Shown here piece by piece: positions 1-4,622 of a stretch of DNA of 6,542 nucleotides. This DNA comes from an uncultured Clostridia bacterium. GTDB lineage: Bacteria > Bacillota_A > Clostridia > Oscillospirales > Ruminococcaceae. The position numbers and the translations under genes were made by a program. The first letter of the stretch is position 1. Each line of letters begins with the position of its first letter. A model generated the notes under the pieces. The model saw only the letters and a list, made by a program, of their open reading frames with translations. It ran no database searches and was not told where the DNA came from. The stretch covers positions 1 to 6,542 of the forward strand of contig CAMVPV010000084.1 of assembly GCA_947169455.1 (NCBI GenBank). Reading direction: 5' to 3'.

Positions 1-806
1 GTAGTTGCAGGAATGAGCGCCCGCGGGAACATCAGCCGCAGAATTGAAATGAGCCGCACGGTGAGTTCGGCGGTGCCGCAGGGCATATCGCGGAAGGGAG
101 TGTCCTTGTGCGATATGAACGGACCTATGCCGATCATATCGGGCTGGAGCTCCTGCATGAAGCGCAGATCGGAAATTATATTCCCTGTGGATTGATACGG
201 CGAACCGACCATGAATCCCGTGCCGACCTGATAGCCGATAGCTTTCAGATCATAAAGGCAGCGCCTGCGGTTTTCGGAGCTCATGCGCGCGGGGTGCAGC
301 TTTGCGTAATGTTCACTGTCGGCTGTTTCGTGGCGCAGCAGGAACCTGTCCGCGCCGGCATCGAAATATGCCTGATAGCTTTCGCGGCTTTTTTCGCCTA
401 TGGAAAGTGTTATCGCGCAGTCGGGAAATCCGCGCCGTATCTCAGAGACTATTTCGCATAAGATATCATCGGTGTAATACGGATCCTCACCGCCCTGAAG
501 CACGAATGTGCGGAAACCGAGCGGGTATCCTGTGCGGCAGCAGGCGAGTATCTGTTCCTTGGAAAGGCGGTAGCGCGCGGCAGATCTATTGCTGCACCGC
601 AGTCCGCAGTAAAGGCAGTCATTGCGGCAGAAGCTCGTGAATTCGATAAGCCCGCGGATATATACATCGGTGCCGTAATACTCCCGCCGCACTTCATCGG
701 CGGCGGCGCGCAGCTGTTCGTCACAGCTGCCGCTTTCTATTATCTCCGCGAGGACATCATCGGGCAGGTCATTCTTTTCGCGGAGCATCTCAACTATATT
801 TTTCAA
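1..806 (-). CDS. hydE: [FeFe]-hydrogenase H-cluster maturase HydE, radical SAM (3' end cut off by window edge)
   Basis: HydE is a cytoplasmic radical SAM enzyme. With HydG and HydF it builds the 2Fe subcluster of the [FeFe]-hydrogenase H-cluster, processing the iron-carbonyl-cyanide-cysteine product of HydG (family knowledge). The frame is open from 806 to the left edge, giving 268 visible codons of an expected ~345, so the end of the barrel is missing. Directly visible: the CxxxCxxC cluster motif as CRNDCLYC at residues 60-67, followed by GLR and RYRLS; the glycine-rich LQGGEDP at 103-109; and HydE-typical LLRHETAD (156-163), KLHP (169-172), IGIGPFISHKDTPF (225-238) and LIPAT (264-268). These fit HydE better than BioB or PylB. 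The start chosen is TTG at 806-804, because GGAGG lies 7 bases upstream and the protein then begins MKNIVEMLRE as relatives do. An in-frame ATG at 824 overlaps the previous stop but lacks a ribosome site. It is last of three closely spaced genes; no hydG or hydF is visible. Confidence 0.93.
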   Translation of the reverse strand, partial: MKNIVEMLREKNDLPDDVLAEIIESGSCDEQLRAAADEVRREYYGTDVYIRGLIEFTSFCRNDCLYCGLRCSNRSAARYRLSKEQILACCRTGYPLGFRTFVLQGGEDPYYTDDILCEIVSEIRRGFPDCAITLSIGEKSRESYQAYFDAGADRFLLRHETADSEHYAKLHPARMSSENRRRCLYDLKAIGYQVGTGFMVGSPYQSTGNIISDLRFMQELQPDMIGIGPFISHKDTPFRDMPCGTAELTVRLISILRLMFPRALIPAT

Positions 807-813
807 TTGCGTG

Positions 814-818
814 CCTCC
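814..818 (-). promoter_or_regulatory. Ribosome binding site that decides the TTG start of hydE
   Basis: GGAGG on the minus strand lies 7 bases before the TTG at 806-804. The only other in-frame early start, ATG at 824-822, would place this GGAGG inside the coding region and has no Shine-Dalgarno of its own. TTG is therefore preferred. Confidence 0.8.
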
Positions 819-820
819 GG

Positions 821-2029
821 TCATATATTTGTGATGAATGTCGGTTTATCGGCGGTGGTGTCGTAGGTTATCCATGCATTCAATCTGCTGCCTTTTTTTG
901 TCAGCCCGACTATAAAACCGTCGCGCTCCTTGTTGGTATATATGGTCGATATCTTTCCGGTCTTCAGATCGTATTTCTTTATGCTGTGTGCGGTGTTGTA
1001 GTATATCACAGGACCGCTCTGGCATATCTGCGAGTGATTTCCGTCTATTGTATAATTGTATGTACCGTCATTGCATTTCCATGTCTCATTCACGGAGTCG
1101 ATAGTTTTTGTCTTTCCGTTTTTAATGTTGTATGAGCAGATGCTGCTGCCGCTGTTGAATATTATCTCATTGCCGTAGAATGCGAAAGGACTTAGCGAAT
1201 CCCAGTTGATACCGTCGAATTTTGCCGATACAGCCTTTCCGGACGGATAATAGCTGACGTGATTTTCAAGCGCCTTGTCGCTTTTAAGGAAGTAAGTGTG
1301 CCGAATGATATAGCTTATGCTTGTGCCGTTCACTTCGGGGTCGTCGTAGGTGCAGTCAACGTGGTACCAGTCTTTTCCGAGCTTCACGAGGTTCCATTCG
1401 TGTCCATCGTTCTGTACGAGGATGCTTTTTATACCGACTTCATTCAGCAGGATAGCATAGGCGCGCGAGTAGCCCGAGCAGAGTGCTTTCTTATCAGCAA
1501 GAGCGGCATACGGAGTTCCCTCATAGCGTGAATCGCCGTTTTTGAGATATTCGGTATCGAGCACGAGTTTATCGTGGAGGTATGCGCACTTCTGTACATC
1601 TGCCCACTTGCTGTCTATTCCGGATATGTATTCATTCACGGCTGAATTGAATTTCTTCCTGTATTTGGGCAGTTCCTTTCTGGTCGTGATATAGTTTATG
1701 TGGAAGTTGATATTTACCTCAAATCTGTCGGAATATTCCTTGCCGGAGACCTCACAGTAGCCGTCGTCCGAAACGTAGAAGAATTCCTTGTCTATATAGA
1801 TATCGTCCATTATCTTTTCGATATCGTCATAGATGATCTCGCACACGTCGTTGAATGACTTCCCGTTTTTTTTGACGCTGCGTGACAGGGAGATATCGCT
1901 TTTGAAGCTGCGGAAGCCGCTGCGGATGATATCTGCTTCCGACTGTGTTTTTGCCGATACTGCCATGCCCATGCAGAATGTACACAGGAAAGCGGCAGCC
2001 ATTAATACCGAAACTATTCTTTTTATCAT
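821..2029 (-). CDS. Secreted transglutaminase-like (papain-fold) protein with C-terminal propeller-like repeats
   Basis: This 402-residue protein is probably exported. It starts with a signal peptide (MIKR, then a long hydrophobic stretch, AVSA cleavage site near residue 26). A transglutaminase-like core follows at about 150-240. The Cys-His-Asp triad is visible as ALCSGYS (Cys184), GHEWNLV (His210) and YHVDCTYDDP (Asp225). Bacterial members of this fold act as peptidases, amidases or cross-linkers on proteins or wall peptides; the substrate here cannot be read from sequence. From about 280 onward, two repeats resemble beta-propeller units (NEIIFNSGSSICSYNIKNGK and the segment GPVIYYN to YDLKTGK). 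There is no dockerin, sortase signal or transmembrane anchor. I chose ATG at 2029 because GAGGTG precedes it by 4 bases and the signal peptide then starts properly. A GTG at 2044 would add five residues and overlap the upstream gene. The 8-base gap to the serine hydrolase gene suggests co-transcription and translational coupling. Confidence 0.85.
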   Translation of the reverse strand: MIKRIVSVLMAAAFLCTFCMGMAVSAKTQSEADIIRSGFRSFKSDISLSRSVKKNGKSFNDVCEIIYDDIEKIMDDIYIDKEFFYVSDDGYCEVSGKEYSDRFEVNINFHINYITTRKELPKYRKKFNSAVNEYISGIDSKWADVQKCAYLHDKLVLDTEYLKNGDSRYEGTPYAALADKKALCSGYSRAYAILLNEVGIKSILVQNDGHEWNLVKLGKDWYHVDCTYDDPEVNGTSISYIIRHTYFLKSDKALENHVSYYPSGKAVSAKFDGINWDSLSPFAFYGNEIIFNSGSSICSYNIKNGKTKTIDSVNETWKCNDGTYNYTIDGNHSQICQSGPVIYYNTAHSIKKYDLKTGKISTIYTNKERDGFIVGLTKKGSRLNAWITYDTTADKPTFITNI

Positions 2030-2033
2030 ATTA

Positions 2034-2039
2034 CACCTC
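2034..2039 (-). promoter_or_regulatory. Ribosome binding site for the transglutaminase gene, overlapping the upstream stop codon
   Basis: GAGGTG on the minus strand shares its first two bases with the TGA stop of the serine hydrolase (2040-2038) and sits 4 bases before ATG 2029. Ribosomes finishing the upstream gene would pass directly over it, which suggests coupled translation. It also argues for ATG 2029 over GTG 2044. Confidence 0.65.
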
Positions 2040-3906
2040 AGCACGTCCAGAAATTGAACAATTCAAAATAGATCATTACGAATGCGGAAAAAGCGTTTGC
2101 GAGGACAGCAAAGATATACTTTATTATCTTTGCCTTTTCGTCCGACCTTGTGAACATATTCTTTGCCGAGATCAGGGCAGCGGCGATGAATACGAGCAGG
2201 CACAGCGCCTCAGCGCAGCAGATCGCGGTGAGAACGGGCCTGAAGAAACCCATGCTGCCGACAGTGCAGAACGCGGTTATCACGGCGGCAAGTGCGATAA
2301 GCCGAGCTGTCTGTCCGGCGGTTATCATGCCGGCGCCGGTGTAATCCTTTTTCTTTTTAGCGATGAGCTTTATCAGCTTCACGATGAGGATAACGGCATC
2401 GATGACCGCGAACAGCGCGAATATGAGCAGCGCTGCCAGTTTGAGTATTACATATCTGTCCTCGACGTAATCCATCACCATGAGTGCGAAAGATTTTCTG
2501 CCGTCGGAGGTTACGCCCGCCGATGTGAAGTATTTCCTGCCGTTCTGTTCGAGCACGTACAGGTCGTCGCCGATGCGGGTGATAGTCGCCATCCCGGCAG
2601 CGGTGTATTGATCCTCGCTGACGGGGGTTATCGGAAGGAAATTCATCGAGGAGTACATTTTTGTCGCACCGCGGAAATAGCTGCGCGAATTTACGTAGAG
2701 CGAGCTGATGTCATTGCGCACGGTTATGTCTTTTCCTTTGAGCGCAGGATTGTCTGCTGCCTCACCGAAGATGAGGGAGGGTATCCCGCCGCAGAAAACT
2801 CCCTCGCCGACCTGATTGGTGAGAACGACGACGCCTGTTTTTGAACCCTTGTCGAATACCAGTTCTGCGGAGCAGCCGACGGTATTTCCGCCGTGTCCCA
2901 TGGTATCGACGGCATATATCTCCGTCCACAGACCGTGGCAGTTTCTTGCGATGCCCGAATTGCCGTAGAATGAGGTGCCGGAGAGCATGAGGTCAAGAGT
3001 TTCCTTCTTTTCAAACAGAGGGTGGCTGTCATCGACGAACGACTGTGCGAACTTAGTGATATCTCCGAGAGTTCCGGTCACCGAGCCTACCGGGTACAGG
3101 AGTATGAAATGCATATCCTGACCGAGGTCTTTGTCGATAGATACGCCCATCTGATCCATTATCTGGTAGCACTTCAGCTTTTCGCGCTGCTGACGCACCC
3201 ACGGAGTATCGCGGTAATCCGCTGCTACTGCGGTATGCTCCATTCCGAGCGGTTCCAGGATGTTCTTGTGGACATAATCGGTATAATCCATACCGCTGAC
3301 CTGTTCCACGATATAGCCGGCGAGGGTGGCTCCCCAGTTTGAATAGGAGGTGATCTCGCCCGGGCGGTTGACCTGCGGAGGTTCGCAGTTCTTTATCGCT
3401 TCGGCGAGCGGGACTATCTTTCCCTCATTGGCTGTTTCAATGGTGTATGTAGTTTCCTGCCAGCCGGCGTCGTGGTTCATGAGGTTTATCATGGTGATGG
3501 GGTCGTCGTATTTCAGCTTGGTCACGGTCCCGGCAGGAAGATATGTATCTATATCTGCGTTGAGGTCTATTTTTCCCTGTTCGTAAAGCTGCATGACGCT
3601 TATCCACACGAACAGCTTTGATATGCTGCCCCATTCATATACGGTATCCTCGTTGGCTTCAATTGAGTTTTCCCTGTCGGAATGACCGAAGCAGCCCTTG
3701 TACAGAACTTCATCGCCGCGGAAAACGGCAGTCTCGAACGAGGCGTAATTCTTGCCGGCGGCGAATTCCTCAATTTTTGTTCCGATATCATCGTAAGCGA
3801 TGCCCGACGGGGTAACTCTTTCCTCTGCCGAGACATTCACGGCAGCGGTCGGTATCAGCATCAACACTGCCAGAATCAGCGGCAATATCCTTTTTTTCGT
3901 TATCAC
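2038..3906 (-). CDS. Secreted serine hydrolase, class C beta-lactamase/PBP4* family, with four C-terminal membrane helices
   Basis: The 622-residue protein has an N-terminal signal peptide (MITKKR, hydrophobic core, VSA cleavage near residue 27). A serine beta-lactamase-like domain spans about 35-380. Its catalytic motifs are visible: SISK at 94-97 (nucleophile Ser94, base Lys97), YSN at 188-190, and HGG at 338-340 in place of the usual KTG box, as is common in the PBP4*/esterase/D-aminopeptidase branch. A region of about 100 residues follows, then four predicted membrane helices near 485-512, 533-553, 557-581 and 594-616. The catalytic domain would therefore face outside while tethered at its C-terminus. 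Family members hydrolyse D-amino peptides, esters or beta-lactams; which applies here is unknown, and resistance should not be assumed. The start is GTG at 3906, with AAGGAGG 7 bases upstream; the nearby ATG at 3911 reaches a stop after two codons. It is the first gene of a three-gene unit behind the promoter at 4052-4080. Confidence 0.88.
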   Translation of the reverse strand: MITKKRILPLILAVLMLIPTAAVNVSAEERVTPSGIAYDDIGTKIEEFAAGKNYASFETAVFRGDEVLYKGCFGHSDRENSIEANEDTVYEWGSISKLFVWISVMQLYEQGKIDLNADIDTYLPAGTVTKLKYDDPITMINLMNHDAGWQETTYTIETANEGKIVPLAEAIKNCEPPQVNRPGEITSYSNWGATLAGYIVEQVSGMDYTDYVHKNILEPLGMEHTAVAADYRDTPWVRQQREKLKCYQIMDQMGVSIDKDLGQDMHFILLYPVGSVTGTLGDITKFAQSFVDDSHPLFEKKETLDLMLSGTSFYGNSGIARNCHGLWTEIYAVDTMGHGGNTVGCSAELVFDKGSKTGVVVLTNQVGEGVFCGGIPSLIFGEAADNPALKGKDITVRNDISSLYVNSRSYFRGATKMYSSMNFLPITPVSEDQYTAAGMATITRIGDDLYVLEQNGRKYFTSAGVTSDGRKSFALMVMDYVEDRYVILKLAALLIFALFAVIDAVILIVKLIKLIAKKKKDYTGAGMITAGQTARLIALAAVITAFCTVGSMGFFRPVLTAICCAEALCLLVFIAAALISAKNMFTRSDEKAKIIKYIFAVLANAFSAFVMIYFELFNFWTC

Positions 3907-3913
3907 GTCATTT

Positions 3914-3920
3914 CCTCCTT
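3914..3920 (-). promoter_or_regulatory. Strong ribosome binding site for the serine hydrolase, selecting a GTG start
   Basis: AAGGAGG on the minus strand lies 7 bases before GTG 3906-3904. An ATG at 3911-3909 is only 2 bases from it, too close, and is followed by ACG TGA. GTG is therefore the real start. Confidence 0.85.
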
Positions 3921-3951
3921 TGCAATATCCTGCATCAGCGCTGTTTCTCCG

Positions 3952-3996
3952 CGCCTGATCTGTTCTGACGGAGCGCGGTCAGGAAAAGGTCAGGCG
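3952..3996 (-). other. Inverted repeats in the leader upstream of the serine hydrolase gene
   Basis: The predicted transcript from about 4045 has a leader of roughly 140 bases. Within it, CGCCTGA (3996-3990) can pair with TCAGGCG (3958-3952), enclosing a smaller CTGAC/GTCAG hairpin (3982-3978 with 3969-3965). CTCCG and CCGCG segments in the middle could pair instead with CGGAG and CGCGG near 3947-3954, so alternative folds are possible. There is no T-run after the hairpin, so it is not a simple terminator. I recognise no known riboswitch class. The regulatory role is inference only. Confidence 0.35.
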
Positions 3997-4051
3997 GGCA
4001 GTAAGGATAGCGTTTGTATCTCACGGCTGCGCAGTACTATTATAGATATAT

Positions 4052-4080
4052 ATTATAATATTTTTATCATAAAAAGTCAA
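4052..4080 (-). promoter_or_regulatory. Sigma-A (vegetative) promoter for the serine hydrolase-transglutaminase-hydE unit
   Basis: On the minus strand, the -35 box TTGACT (4080-4075, one mismatch to TTGACA) and the -10 box TATAAT (4057-4052, perfect) are separated by exactly 17 bases. The spacer and flanks are AT-rich, unlike the coding regions around them. Transcription should begin near 4045, about 139 bases before the GTG start. The promoter begins about 30 bases after the terminator of the upstream unit, marking a clean boundary. Confidence 0.88.
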
Positions 4081-4111
4081 TATATCAATGTGTCCCGGGT
4101 CAGAATACGCT

Positions 4112-4140
4112 TAATAAAAGCGAACGCCCATACGGCGTTC
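4112..4140 (-). terminator. Intrinsic terminator ending the addA / membrane-HTH unit
   Basis: On the minus strand, GAACGCC (4140-4134), a 5-base loop and GGCGTTC (4128-4122) form a perfect 7-bp stem. It is followed after GC by TTTTATT (4119-4113). It lies 12 bases after the stop codon of the small membrane protein gene. The plus-strand side lacks a T-run, so it works in one direction. Confidence 0.8.
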
Positions 4141-4152
4141 TCCTTCCAGTGA

Positions 4153-4596
4153 TCATTCATCGGAGGAGGAAGAATTCCTCTTCATCTGTATCTTGTAGGC
4201 TTCCTGTTCAAAGAATTCATCGAGGGCGGTCACAGAAATGGAGTAACCGTCGGAGGTTATCATGTAATCGGAAATATCACCGTCCGCAATGGCTTCGGAA
4301 ATGTCGCTCTCGGAGAGATTGAGGTATTCCGCAGCTTCCTTCTGTGTGAGGTATTTGCGGGGAGCGGGCGATCTTACGGTCAGGTCGTCCTTCTGATCGA
4401 AGGTAGAGGAGAAATCCTTTTCGCCGACAGCCTTTGTCAGTGCGCGGAGCGCGCCTCCGACGTTCAGCCCTGCGATAAGGATACATATACCGAGAATTAT
4501 CGCAGCTAACAGATATGCTCCGCCAGAGGGAGAAGAAGAACGGCGCGATCTCGATGTCTGCGGCGCAGACGGCTGACCTGAACGATACTGTGACAT
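4153..4596 (-). CDS. Small single-pass membrane protein with an acidic excisionase/MerR-type helix-turn-helix domain
   Basis: This 147-residue protein has three parts. Residues 1-26 are a Ser/Arg/Pro-rich arm with Arg5, 16, 18 and 19 and no acidic residues. Residues 27-50 form one hydrophobic membrane helix. After a linker, residues 82-130 match the HTH_17/excisionase-like pattern: YLTQKEAAEYLNLSESDIS, then an I-x-x-G-D turn, and ending ALDEFFEQ. The positive-inside rule predicts N-in, C-out, which would place the HTH fold outside the cytoplasm. The domain has about 13 acidic and only two basic residues, with acidic residues where DNA-binding relatives carry Arg/Lys, so DNA binding looks unlikely. 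I do not recognise a named family and give no function. The start is ATG 4596, with GGAGG 8 bases upstream; a TTG at 4626 overlapping addA lacks such a site. The gene follows addA by 26 bases and precedes a terminator. Confidence 0.8.
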   Translation of the reverse strand: MSQYRSGQPSAPQTSRSRRSSSPSGGAYLLAAIILGICILIAGLNVGGALRALTKAVGEKDFSSTFDQKDDLTVRSPAPRKYLTQKEAAEYLNLSESDISEAIADGDISDYMITSDGYSISVTALDEFFEQEAYKIQMKRNSSSSDE

Positions 4597-4604
4597 ATCC
4601 GTGA

Positions 4605-4609
4605 CCTCC
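4605..4609 (-). promoter_or_regulatory. Ribosome binding site deciding the start of the membrane-HTH gene
   Basis: GGAGG on the minus strand lies 8 bases before ATG 4596-4594. It lies inside the longer reading frame that starts at TTG 4626, which argues for the shorter 147-residue protein. Confidence 0.75.
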
Positions 4610-4622
4610 AATGCAGTACAGA

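Noticed and set aside
108..724. Plus- and minus-strand open frames of about 90-117 codons in the left end
   Set aside because: The real frame here is hydE on the minus strand, with the radical SAM CxxxCxxC and several HydE signatures. The others are its shadows in different frames.
1945..2844. Plus-strand open frame of about 300 codons
   Set aside because: It lies antisense across the serine hydrolase and transglutaminase genes, which carry clear catalytic motifs and signal peptides. Its translation is rich in Glu, Tyr and His without any recognisable domain, and no ribosome site precedes it.
2038..3906. Calling the serine hydrolase a beta-lactamase resistance gene
   Set aside because: It carries SxxK and YxN motifs, but HGG replaces KTG and it has a four-helix membrane tail, unlike AmpC enzymes. 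It fits the broad PBP4*/esterase/D-peptidase branch, so resistance cannot be claimed.
4031..4090. AT-rich stretch as a replication origin or attachment site
   Set aside because: The AT richness is explained by the promoter boxes and spacer. There are no DnaA boxes, integrase gene or flanking direct repeats.
4122..4140. Hairpin as a terminator for plus-strand transcription
   Set aside because: No T-run follows on the plus strand and there is no plus-strand gene before it.
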